Below, in pieces: positions 8,422 to 16,420 of a DNA stretch of 64,000 nucleotides (its first letter is position 1; the number at the start of each line of letters is the position of its first letter). Location of the stretch: contig NZ_AUAW01000011.1 of the NCBI RefSeq assembly GCF_000428925.1, positions 41,730 through 105,729 of the forward strand. Direction: 5' to 3'. Made by a program: the position numbers and the translations under genes. Below the pieces are notes generated by a model. It had not been told where the DNA came from and made no database searches. It was given only the letters and a program-made list of their open reading frames with translations. The DNA comes from Furfurilactobacillus rossiae DSM 15814 (lineage in GTDB: Bacteria; Bacillota; Bacilli; Lactobacillales; Lactobacillaceae).

Positions 8422-8450
8422 TTGCTTTTTGTTCTATTACTCGGTATCAT
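8422..8450 (+). promoter_or_regulatory. recA promoter
   Basis: TTGCTT at 8422-8427, a 17-nt spacer and TATCAT at 8445-8450, 8 nt downstream of the LexA box. Confidence 0.7.
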
Positions 8451-8488
8451 AATGACATTAGGTTATGTGATTGAAGGAGGATTTGCCC

Positions 8489-9610
8489 TTGGCAGATGCA
8501 CGTCAGGCAGCCTTAGATGCTGCATTAAAGAAAATTGAAAAAAACTTTGGTAAGGGATCCATTATGCGTTTGGGTGAAAATGTAAACACTCAAATTTCAA
8601 CGATTCCTTCCGGCTCTCTGAAACTGGACGATGCACTGGGCGTAGGTGGCTACCCACGCGGGCGGATCGTTGAAGTTTATGGTCCTGAATCATCAGGTAA
8701 GACAACAATTGCATTACATGCTGTGGCCGAAGTTCAAAAGATGGGTGGTACAGCAGCGTACATCGATGCTGAAAACGCGTTAGATGCCCAATATGCTGAA
8801 GCCTTAGGTGTCAAAGTCGATGATTTATTATTGTCTCAGCCAGACACTGGTGAACAGGGATTGGAAATTACGGATGCGTTAGTTTCCTCCGGTGCGATTG
8901 ACATTGTTGTCATTGATTCAGTAGCTGCTTTAGTTCCTCGTGCTGAAATCGAAGGTGAAATGGGTGATGCTCATGTCGGCCTTCAAGCACGATTGATGTC
9001 ACAGGCTTTGCGGAAACTTTCTGGAACCATTAACAAAACCAAGACCATCGCAATCTTTATCAATCAGATTCGTGAAAAAGTTGGTGTGATGTTTGGTAAT
9101 CCAGAAACGACACCGGGTGGACGGGCACTTAAGTTTTATGCCACAATTCGCCTAGAAGTACGTCGAGCTGAGCAGATTAAAGATGGCACTGAAGTAAAGG
9201 GGAACCGTACTAGAATTAAGGTTGTTAAGAACAAGGTAGCTTCACCATTCCGTGTTGCGGAAGTCGACATTATGTACGGACACGGCATTTCTCAATCAGG
9301 TGAGTTGCTGGACATGGCGGTTGACAAGGATATTGTCGACAAGTCTGGTGCTTGGTACTCTTATGATGGTGAGCGGATCGGTCAAGGCCGGGAAAATGTT
9401 AAGGCTTATCTAGAGGCCGATGAGCATCAAGCAATGCGGCAAGAAATCTATGATAAAGTGCGTAAGGCATATAACATGGACGGAAACGCCGACGATGAGG
9501 ATGCGGAATCTGCTGAAAACGGTACGAAAGACGCTAAGACAGCAAAAACATCATCCACTAAGACGACTAAGTCTTCAGCAAAGGGTAGCGAAACAACGCT
9601 AGATGTTTAG
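8489..9610 (+). CDS. recA: recombinase RecA
   Basis: DNA-dependent ATPase that forms filaments on single-stranded DNA, drives strand exchange and triggers LexA self-cleavage. 373 aa with Walker [10 protein letters not shown] at residues 65-73, Walker B region [10 protein letters not shown], the DNA-binding loop [20 protein letters not shown] and an acidic, Ser/Thr/Lys-rich C-terminus. The start TTG 8489 is chosen because AAGGAGG at 8474-8480 stands 8 nt before it; the TTG codons at 8471 and 8483 are before or too close to that site. Controlled by the SOS box and promoter upstream and probably also by read-through from cinA in competence. Confidence 0.97.
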   Translation: MADARQAALDAALKKIEKNFGKGSIMRLGENVNTQISTIPSGSLKLDDALGVGGYPRGRIVEVYGPESSGKTTIALHAVAEVQKMGGTAAYIDAENALDAQYAEALGVKVDDLLLSQPDTGEQGLEITDALVSSGAIDIVVIDSVAALVPRAEIEGEMGDAHVGLQARLMSQALRKLSGTINKTKTIAIFINQIREKVGVMFGNPETTPGGRALKFYATIRLEVRRAEQIKDGTEVKGNRTRIKVVKNKVASPFRVAEVDIMYGHGISQSGELLDMAVDKDIVDKSGAWYSYDGERIGQGRENVKAYLEADEHQAMRQEIYDKVRKAYNMDGNADDEDAESAENGTKDAKTAKTSSTKTTKSSAKGSETTLDV

Positions 9611-9671
9611 TTGGACGGCTTTGCACTTAGAAATGAGATGCTTTAAATTTAATTAAATCAATCATTTTTTT

Positions 9672-9703
9672 AAGACGCTGATATTATCAGCGTCTTTTTT
9701 TGC
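9672..9703 (+). terminator. terminator after recA
   Basis: AAGACGCTGA and TCAGCGTCTT stem with a 5-nt loop followed by a T7 run. Confidence 0.9.
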
Positions 9704-9712
9704 GAAAAAAAG

Positions 9713-9772
9713 TTGACTTTTGTCTTAACTACATATACAGTTAGTTACATAAGTACTTAACCACATAAGTAG
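9713..9772 (+). promoter_or_regulatory. promoter region of the BceAB-like ABC genes with direct repeats
   Basis: TTGACT at 9713-9718 pairs with TATACA at 9734-9739 (15-nt spacer) or TACAGT at 9736-9741 (17 nt). Just downstream, ACATAAGTA occurs twice (about 9747-9755 and 9763-9771), with a shorter ACATA at 9731. The repeats straddle the likely transcription start and may be an operator. Confidence 0.5.
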
Positions 9773-9784
9773 CGGAGGAAAATC

Positions 9785-10543
9785 ATGCAAAAAACACCAG
9801 TAGTTTCAGTTAGTGGGTTACACAAAACCTATGGGCGTAAGAATGAACAACAATATGAAGCTTTAAAGGGAATTAATTTTACGATCGATGAAGGCGAATT
9901 TGTTGGCATTATGGGAGCCTCAGGGTCGGGTAAAACAACGCTACTTAACTTACTGTCCACACTTGACACGCCGACGAGTGGCAGTGTGGAGGTAAATGGG
10001 CAAGATATAACCGGGTTCAAGGGAAAAGCATTGTCAGACTTCCGTTCAGAAGAAATCGGTTTTATCTTTCAGGACTTCAATCTTTTAGAGAGTTTGACGG
10101 CTAAAGAAAACATTGCTTTGCCCTTATCACTTCAAGGGGTAAAGAAAGTGGAAATTTCAAAAGCGGTTAAAGAAGTGGCCACAACATTGTCGATTGAAAA
10201 CTTGTTATCTAAATATCCTACAGAACTGTCAGGGGGTCAAAAACAGCGCGTAGCGGCAGCCAGAGCGATTGTTCATCGTCCCGCAATCATTATGGGGGAT
10301 GAACCAACTGGGGCCTTAGATTCAAAGTCTGCGCGTGATTTACTAGATTTAATGACAGATATTAATAAAAACCAACATGTTTCTGTCCTATTGGTCACAC
10401 ATGATCCATTTTCAGCCAGTTTTTGTGACCGGATATTGTTCATTCAAGACGGTCAAATTGGTCAGGAATTAAAAAAAGCTGACAATAATCGCCAAACTTT
10501 TTATCAAGAAATTCTGAACCAATTGGGTACTTTTGAACAGTAA
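9785..10543 (+). CDS. ABC transporter ATP-binding protein (FtsE/BceA type)
   Basis: 252-aa ATPase of the MacB/BceA class. Walker A GASGSGKTT is near residues 40-48, the signature LSGGQKQR follows, and Walker B is IIMGDEPTGALDSKS, the DEPTGALD form being typical for this class. It energises the ten-helix permease encoded next. In Firmicutes such pairs confer resistance to cell-wall-active peptides or act as sensors for a two-component system, but no histidine kinase or response regulator gene is adjacent here. Start ATG 9785 behind GCGGAGGAA. Confidence 0.93.
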   Translation: MQKTPVVSVSGLHKTYGRKNEQQYEALKGINFTIDEGEFVGIMGASGSGKTTLLNLLSTLDTPTSGSVEVNGQDITGFKGKALSDFRSEEIGFIFQDFNLLESLTAKENIALPLSLQGVKKVEISKAVKEVATTLSIENLLSKYPTELSGGQKQRVAAARAIVHRPAIIMGDEPTGALDSKSARDLLDLMTDINKNQHVSVLLVTHDPFSASFCDRILFIQDGQIGQELKKADNNRQTFYQEILNQLGTFEQ

Positions 10544-10556
10544 GCGGGGGAATGAC

Positions 10557-12359
10557 ATGTTAACTAAATTATCATTAGCAGGAATTAAAAATCGGTTTAA
10601 AGATTACTTAGTTTTACTTACTGGTCTTATTATCTCAGCAGCTGTTTTTTACATGTTTGCCAATTTGGCGACAAATCGTGAATTCGTTAAATCCAATACT
10701 CAAATTTCCATGGCCTCACAAGTTTTTATCTTTGGAATGATTTTGCTGATTCTGATTACAATCGTGTACATTGCCTATGCAAATTCTTTTTTGTTAAGCA
10801 TGCGACAACATGATTATGGTTTATTTATGATGTTGGGTGCTAAAAAGAATCGAATTGGCGAACTGGTTTTTATTGAGACGTTACTGATTGGTGTGATTTC
10901 CACCATCGTTGGGATTGTTTTAGGGATAGGTATGAGTATGGGACTATCCCAAATTTTGTTTAATCAATTGGGACTGACTGTGCATCATTTCAATGCTCTT
11001 TATTGGCCAGCAATTGTGACCACAATTTGTCTGTATGTTGGTTTGTTTCTCGTATCTGGCCTCTTCAATTTAGCTAAATTGGTTAGAACGCCAGTGCTTA
11101 AATTGTTACACATAGATGATGAGGTTTCTCTACCTAAAAGACGACCATTAGTGCAATTAACGGAAATTGTGGCAGGACTTTTGCTACTGGCAATTGGATA
11201 CATTGCTATGGCCAAAATCATGACGTTGCAACTGTTGGCTGTTCCACTAGCACTAGTGACGATCACACTTGGTAGCTATTTGCTATTTAGTGCAGTTATT
11301 GTCGGTGCTGTTGAATTGCTGAAGCAAACAAATTTTGCTAACAAAAAATTGCATAATTTTACATTAGCTCAAATTATGTTTAGAGTTCGTAGCTATACGC
11401 GAATTCTGACCATTGTATCGTTATTATTTGCTTTAGCGCTAGGGGCAATTAGTGTCGGCGCGGGTTTTCAACGGCAGGCACCGCAGATGGCAAGATCGAC
11501 TAGTGCCTATACAATGGCAATTAACGATATGGACAAAAAGGAACGCAATCTGGTCACTCAATTGAACGACACGCACACATTGACCTATTCTCAAAAGATT
11601 GTTGGCAACACAGTTTACTATAACGAACAAGAATTTATTGATCATCCTTTGCCAATGTTGAAAAGTCGTCAGGCCTTAAACAACGGTTCACTCAAGACAC
11701 TATCTATTGCTCAATTTAAGAAGGTGGCCTTGGATGATATGGATTTCACCGGACTGGTCCCGAAGATTGGTCAACAGAAAAGTGAGTTTGCAACTCAAAG
11801 AGATTTTGCAAATTTAAACACGGCAACTACTCACACGGTTACTATCATTCGCTTAAATAATGTTCTAGCCCAACGAAAAATTTTGGATCGTTTAGAAAAA
11901 ATGCAACAGCAACGTTTTCCGGCACCAGCTATGGCGACAGTGGGTGGCTTTCAAACCTATAAAATGTTTAATGCTCTCTTTAGTGGCTTACAATTCATGG
12001 GATTTTTCCTCGGCTTTGCCTTTTTAGCGATGCTTGCTAGTTGCCTGATGTTTAAGATCTTGTCTGGTGCAAACAAAGATGTTGTTCGCTACAATATGCT
12101 TAACCGGATCGGAACTAGACGGGCGTTGATGAAGCAGGCAGTGCGAGGTGAAATTTTGACACTGTTTGCACTGCCAGGCGTTTTGGGCATTGTTGATGTT
12201 CTATTTGGATTACAGATGTTTAAACCGCTGATGTATCATCCCTATGAAATGACAGGGTGGTCGATTTTGATTTTCTGTATTCTGTACGGTGTTTATTATG
12301 GAATCACGACATTAATCTATGAACGGCTGGTGATTCCTAAAGAACAGATGAACGGCTAA
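10557..12359 (+). CDS. ABC transporter permease (FtsX/BceB type)
   Basis: 600-aa membrane protein with the BceB layout: one N-terminal helix, an FtsX-type block of three helices (about residues 55-170), two further helix groups, a large extracellular loop of about 170 residues (roughly 305-475) and a C-terminal FtsX block. The loop is the part that recognises peptide antibiotics or lipid II complexes in studied BceB proteins. I choose ATG 10557, 6 nt after GCGGGGG, over the upstream in-frame ATG 10533, which overlaps the ATPase gene. It forms an operon with the ATPase gene. Ligand unknown. Confidence 0.88.
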   Translation: MLTKLSLAGIKNRFKDYLVLLTGLIISAAVFYMFANLATNREFVKSNTQISMASQVFIFGMILLILITIVYIAYANSFLLSMRQHDYGLFMMLGAKKNRIGELVFIETLLIGVISTIVGIVLGIGMSMGLSQILFNQLGLTVHHFNALYWPAIVTTICLYVGLFLVSGLFNLAKLVRTPVLKLLHIDDEVSLPKRRPLVQLTEIVAGLLLLAIGYIAMAKIMTLQLLAVPLALVTITLGSYLLFSAVIVGAVELLKQTNFANKKLHNFTLAQIMFRVRSYTRILTIVSLLFALALGAISVGAGFQRQAPQMARSTSAYTMAINDMDKKERNLVTQLNDTHTLTYSQKIVGNTVYYNEQEFIDHPLPMLKSRQALNNGSLKTLSIAQFKKVALDDMDFTGLVPKIGQQKSEFATQRDFANLNTATTHTVTIIRLNNVLAQRKILDRLEKMQQQRFPAPAMATVGGFQTYKMFNALFSGLQFMGFFLGFAFLAMLASCLMFKILSGANKDVVRYNMLNRIGTRRALMKQAVRGEILTLFALPGVLGIVDVLFGLQMFKPLMYHPYEMTGWSILIFCILYGVYYGITTLIYERLVIPKEQMNG

Positions 12360-12394
12360 TCGATTAAAAAACCAATTTTAGGTTAACTGCTTGA

Positions 12395-12424
12395 TTGACG
12401 GAGCAACGGACAATCGCGTATCCT
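12395..12424 (+). promoter_or_regulatory. promoter of the GntR-ABC operon
   Basis: TTGACG at 12395-12400 and TATCCT at 12419-12424 with an 18-nt spacer, about 45 nt before the gene. Confidence 0.45.
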
Positions 12425-12468
12425 TATCTTGCTAACACATTAAAGAAAGCTAAGGCTGGAGAAAAAAC

Positions 12469-12864
12469 ATGCACTTTGACTTTGATGGCAATACGCCACT
12501 TTATTTACAAGTGGCAGAACAAATTGAAGAAGCCATTTTAACGAATGGTTTTAAGTCCGGGGAACAAGTGCCGTCAACGACCGAGATTTCCAGGGAATTT
12601 CACATTAACCCTGCAACCGTGTTAAAGGGTATGAATATTTTGGTTAACGACGAGATTATTGAGAAGCGTCGCGGACTTGGCATGTTTGTATTGGAAGGTG
12701 CACGTGAGCGGATTACGGACAAACGGCGTACCCAATTTTATGACGACAACATTCAGCCACTGATTAACGCCGCTAGGCAAATCGGTCTTTCGGAAGCTGT
12801 TTTGGCAGAGATGATTAAACGGGGGTATGCAGATAATGGCACTGATAATCAAAAAATTGACTAA
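12469..12864 (+). CDS. GntR-family regulator, YtrA subfamily
   Basis: Short GntR repressor of 131 aa. The winged-helix domain covers about residues 8-78 and shows the family signature: PLYLQVAEQIEEAIL, SGEQVPSTTEISREFHINPATV and the wing EIIEKRRGLGMFV. Only about 50 residues follow, the length typical for the YtrA subfamily, which normally represses the ABC operon it belongs to. The downstream ATPase gene overlaps its 3' end, so autoregulation of the operon is likely. In Bacillus the YtrA system responds to some cell-wall antibiotics; the signal here is unknown. Confidence 0.92.
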   Translation: MHFDFDGNTPLYLQVAEQIEEAILTNGFKSGEQVPSTTEISREFHINPATVLKGMNILVNDEIIEKRRGLGMFVLEGARERITDKRRTQFYDDNIQPLINAARQIGLSEAVLAEMIKRGYADNGTDNQKID

Positions 12865-13693
12865 GCACGCAGGGCGTAAAATGCTCCTTCACAGTGCCAA
12901 TTTAACGTTCGAACCGGAAACGATTTATGGCCTACTGGGTCGTAACGGGGCGGGTAAAAGTACTTTATTAAATATGATTGCTGATCGAATTCCGCGGTCA
13001 AGTGGTGAAATCACGATTGATGGTCAATCAGTTCACGAAAATGATCATGTTTTACAACGATTTTTTTTGGCCAGCGAAGATAACCTTTATCCTGCTCGTG
13101 AACGAGTAAATAACTTATTTAAGACTACGAAGCAACTGTATGGCGAATTCGATGTTGACTATGCTGAATACTTAGCTAAAGCATTTGGGTTAAATACGCG
13201 AACTAGTTTTGGTCGCTTATCAACAGGCTACCGAACTATATTTAAGGACATCATCGCACTTTGCGTACCGGCAGATTACATCATGTTAGATGAGCCAGTG
13301 CTTGGTCTTGATGCCGGACATCGTGAACTGTTTTACCGCGAGTTGATAACCACATACGCGGATCGTCCACGAACCTTTATTATTGCGACCCATTTGATTG
13401 AGGAAGTTGAAACGATCCTAAATAACGTGATTGTGATTAATCAGGGGCGAATTAAATTGGCTGAGCCTGTCGAGGCACTAATGGCCCGATCGTATCGTTT
13501 AGCCGGGCCAAGCGATGCAATGGCAATGTTCTTGCCTAGTGTTAAAGTGCTGTCGCAAAGCTCATTTGGGCATGAAACGAGAGCAATTGTAACGATGATT
13601 GGCTCGCCGGCATTACCAGAGGGAATTGCTAAACAGTCTTTGAGCTTGCAGGATCTGTTTGTGGCATTAACGGAGGATAGTCATGAAGATTAA
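12836..13693 (+). CDS. ABC transporter ATP-binding protein of the YtrA-type operon
   Basis: 285-aa ATPase. Walker A GRNGAGKST is clear near residues 35-43 and Walker B is YIMLDEPVLGLD. The signature motif is degenerate: LSTGYRT stands where LSGGQ is expected, a change also seen in other YtrB/EcsA-like proteins that work with GntR partners. The H-loop is IIATHLIEE. ATG 12836 is preferred because the GGGGG at 12821-12825 is 10 nt before it but only 1 nt before ATG 12827. It overlaps the regulator gene by 29 nt and the permease gene by 11 nt, indicating tight co-translation. Confidence 0.88.
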   Translation: MALIIKKLTKHAGRKMLLHSANLTFEPETIYGLLGRNGAGKSTLLNMIADRIPRSSGEITIDGQSVHENDHVLQRFFLASEDNLYPARERVNNLFKTTKQLYGEFDVDYAEYLAKAFGLNTRTSFGRLSTGYRTIFKDIIALCVPADYIMLDEPVLGLDAGHRELFYRELITTYADRPRTFIIATHLIEEVETILNNVIVINQGRIKLAEPVEALMARSYRLAGPSDAMAMFLPSVKVLSQSSFGHETRAIVTMIGSPALPEGIAKQSLSLQDLFVALTEDSHED

Positions 13694-14471
13694 ACCAGTT
13701 TATCAATTTCGTCTTCGGCGTGATGCAAAATTATTGGGATGGGGTTATTTAGCTTCGTTCGTTGGCTTGTGGTTTATTCCATTTTTGATCAGATGGATGA
13801 CCAGTGGCTTTAAAGCAGCGCTACCACTCAAACCGTATCTCGCAACTAATGCTTTAGAGTCGATCATGGTCTTGTTTCTCTTTGTAGTTGGCGCACTTGT
13901 TTATCAGGGATTTGAATTATTCATCCAAAATGGTATTTCACGGCGTACCTACTGGACGGGGAAATTGCTGAGCCTGATGACAATTGCTGTCGGTATTTCC
14001 GTTATCAATGTTTTATATCGGCTACTGGTAGCACAGCCACTAGGGATGCGAACGTTTGAAAGCGCAGGTCGCGCAGAATTTGGTCACTTCATTCAGCATG
14101 GCAATATTGATATTTTTTGGTTTTGGATTCGTGCACTGAGTACGTTGACGTTAGCGCTGGCACTCGGTATGCTCGTTGGCGCTGTGTTGGGGTTAATGAC
14201 AACTAGGTGGAAGATTATTACATTCATTGCTGCGCCGATTATTGGTCTTGGCCTACTGACATTCATTTTGTACGCTGGTACAAATGGTGGCCAACCGATT
14301 TCCTTCACATCAACCTGGTTGGGAAGTTTATTCCGGGTGATGTATGGATTTGATGGCTATATTCGATATCAACATCCGTTAAATTTAGTTGTAACAAACT
14401 TTATTTTGAGTGCAATCTGTTTGGCTGTTAGTTACAGTTTTAACCGTTTGCTGCGCCTAAGACGAGTTTAA
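13683..14471 (+). CDS. ABC-2-like membrane permease of the YtrA-type operon
   Basis: 262-aa hydrophobic protein with about six predicted membrane segments (around residues 20-38, 58-78, 98-120, 150-176, 182-202 and 236-255). No conserved catalytic residue is expected. Position after the regulator and ATPase genes, with its start inside the ATPase gene behind GGAGGATAG, marks it as the membrane half of that exporter. The transported substrate cannot be inferred; efflux of a toxic envelope-active compound or a peptide is plausible from the regulator family. Confidence 0.8.
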   Translation: MKIKPVYQFRLRRDAKLLGWGYLASFVGLWFIPFLIRWMTSGFKAALPLKPYLATNALESIMVLFLFVVGALVYQGFELFIQNGISRRTYWTGKLLSLMTIAVGISVINVLYRLLVAQPLGMRTFESAGRAEFGHFIQHGNIDIFWFWIRALSTLTLALALGMLVGAVLGLMTTRWKIITFIAAPIIGLGLLTFILYAGTNGGQPISFTSTWLGSLFRVMYGFDGYIRYQHPLNLVVTNFILSAICLAVSYSFNRLLRLRRV

Positions 14472-14497
14472 TGGAGACAAACGTTAGCCATCGTTTA

Positions 14498-14526
14498 TTG
14501 ACAGCTTGCTCGTTTATCAGTAAACT
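14498..14526 (+). promoter_or_regulatory. rny promoter
   Basis: TTGACA at 14498-14503, a 17-nt spacer and TAAACT at 14521-14526. A hairpin (GGCTG 14568-14572 with CAGCC 14583-14587) followed by ATTTTT lies in the leader and could attenuate transcription. Confidence 0.6.
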
Positions 14527-14614
14527 GAAACTGTGTAAATAATCAATTTAACATCTTACAAGTTTGCGGCTGGCTTAACGGTCAGCCATTTTTGATGAAG
14601 GGCGGGAATTAAAT

Positions 14615-16177
14615 ATGGTTTACGTTGTAACCATAATCCTCGTGCTCATCGCTATTATTGCCGGTCTGTATGGTGGACTTGCCATTGCCAAGAAGCGTCA
14701 CGAACGCGATATTGACAATGCCAACAATTCTGCCGCAGCCATCCTTAAAAAAGCTCACCAGGATGCAAAAACCGCTAAAAAAGAGGCTTTACTTGAGGCT
14801 CGCGAAGAGAACCACAAGTACCGAACGGACGTTGAAAATGAATTAAAGGATCGACGTGCGGAGGTTCAAAAGCAAGAAGATCGGTTATTGCAACGTGAAG
14901 AAGCTCTGGATCGCAAAGATAATACGTTTGAAAAGCGTGAAGCGCAATTGACACGCAAAGAGGACAAGTTAACTAGTGATCGGGATGCACTGAAACAGCA
15001 ACAGCAAGAAGCAGCAGACCTCATCGATAAGCGACAACAAGAAGTTGAACGAGTGGCGGCTTTGTCTCAAGACGAAGCACGAGATTTAGTTATTCAGGAA
15101 ACAAAGGATCAGTTGGCTCATGAACGAGCTGTACTGATTAAAGAAAGTGAAGAAGAGGCCAAGATCTCTGCTGATAAGGAAGCTAAGAATCTGATTGTTG
15201 CTGCCATTCAGCGGAGTGTTGCAGACACCGTCTCTGATAATACGGTGACGGTCGTTACATTGCCGAATGATGACATGAAAGGCCGAATCATTGGTCGTGA
15301 GGGCCGTAACATTCGGACACTTGAAACGTTAACTGGAATTGACCTCATTATTGACGATACGCCGGAAGCAGTTGTGCTGAGTGGGTTTGATCCCGTTCGT
15401 CGTGAAATTGCTAAGTTGGCGTTGGAGAAATTGATTGCTGATGGTCGGATTCATCCGGCTAGAATTGAAGAAATGGTTGAAAAAGCACGCAAGGAAATGG
15501 ATGATAAAATCCGTGAAATTGGTGAGCAAACCGTCTTTGATTTAGGCATTCGAGCCATGAATCCTGATTTGATCAAGACAATTGGCCGAATGAACTACAG
15601 AACCAGTTATGGTCAAAATGTTTTGAACCACTCTATTGAAGTTGCTAAGTTGACCGCTGTGATGGCGGCTGAACTTGGTGAGGATGTTGCGTTAGCTAAG
15701 CGCGCAGGATTATTACACGATATTGGTAAGGCCGTGGATCATGAAGTTGAAGGATCTCACGTTGAATTAGGGGTTGAATTGGCAACTAAGTACCATGAAA
15801 ACCCAGTTGTTATTAACACAATTGCTTCCCACCATGGTGATGTTGAACCAACATCGATCATTGCCGTCTTGGTTGGGGCTGCGGATGCCATTTCCTCAGC
15901 AAGACCGGGTGCACGTTCCGAATCGCTTGAAAATTACATTCAACGTTTGAAACAGTTGGAAGAAATTGCCAATCGTCATGATGGTGTGGCACAGAGTTAT
16001 GCCATTCAGGCAGGCCGTGAAGTACGGGTTATCGTTAAGCCTCAGGATATCGATGATCTTCAAGCAACGGTCATTGCTCGTGACATTAAGAATGAAATTG
16101 AAAACGATCTTGAATACCCTGGTCATATTAAAGTGACCGTTATTCGGGAAACGAGAGCTGTTGAGTACGCTAAATAA
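14615..16177 (+). CDS. rny: ribonuclease Y
   Basis: Membrane-anchored endoribonuclease that starts mRNA decay and processes riboswitch RNAs in Firmicutes. 520 aa: an N-terminal membrane helix (about 3-24), a long charged coiled coil (about 30-200), a KH RNA-binding domain with the [13 protein letters not shown] loop, and an HD domain with the metal motif [12 protein letters not shown] and further ligands in ASHHGD. All parts are at the usual spacing for the family. Start ATG 14615 behind AAGGGCGGG. Monocistronic between its own promoter and a terminator. Confidence 0.96.
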   Translation: MVYVVTIILVLIAIIAGLYGGLAIAKKRHERDIDNANNSAAAILKKAHQDAKTAKKEALLEAREENHKYRTDVENELKDRRAEVQKQEDRLLQREEALDRKDNTFEKREAQLTRKEDKLTSDRDALKQQQQEAADLIDKRQQEVERVAALSQDEARDLVIQETKDQLAHERAVLIKESEEEAKISADKEAKNLIVAAIQRSVADTVSDNTVTVVTLPNDDMKGRIIGREGRNIRTLETLTGIDLIIDDTPEAVVLSGFDPVRREIAKLALEKLIADGRIHPARIEEMVEKARKEMDDKIREIGEQTVFDLGIRAMNPDLIKTIGRMNYRTSYGQNVLNHSIEVAKLTAVMAAELGEDVALAKRAGLLHDIGKAVDHEVEGSHVELGVELATKYHENPVVINTIASHHGDVEPTSIIAVLVGAADAISSARPGARSESLENYIQRLKQLEEIANRHDGVAQSYAIQAGREVRVIVKPQDIDDLQATVIARDIKNEIENDLEYPGHIKVTVIRETRAVEYAK

Positions 16178-16193
16178 GTGACTTAATGGGTAT

Positions 16194-16234
16194 AAAACGA
16201 CACTTAGCCGAGACTTGGCTGATGTCGTTTTTCT
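16194..16234 (+). terminator. terminator after rny
   Basis: AAAACGACA pairs with TGTCGTTTT around an inner AGCC/GGCT helix, followed by T residues. Confidence 0.85.
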
Positions 16235-16332
16235 TTGCAGTTAAACATTGTTTTTAGTAGGGACCACGTGTTCGAATCAACCCAGACAGTGACCGTAAAA
16301 AATGTTAAACTTAGACCATCGTTTTTTAGGAC

Positions 16333-16360
16333 TTGGATGGAATTGTTTGTTAGTTATAAG
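16333..16360 (+). promoter_or_regulatory. candidate mutS promoter
   Basis: TTGGAT at 16333-16338 and TATAAG at 16355-16360 with a 16-nt spacer. No LexA box is visible here. Confidence 0.45.
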
Positions 16361-16420
16361 TGGGTGAGGCCGCTTACGGCGAACAACGCATTTTTTGAAG
16401 TAGTGAGGAGTTTACGTTAC

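Noticed and set aside
16265..16280. GTTCGAATC resembling the T loop of a tRNA
   Set aside because: No acceptor stem, D arm or anticodon arm can be drawn around it; it lies in the mutS leader.
16235..16420. N-terminal extension of MutS by 62 residues
   Set aside because: The family N-terminus begins at ATG 16421 with a ribosome site; the extension overlaps terminator and promoter sequences.
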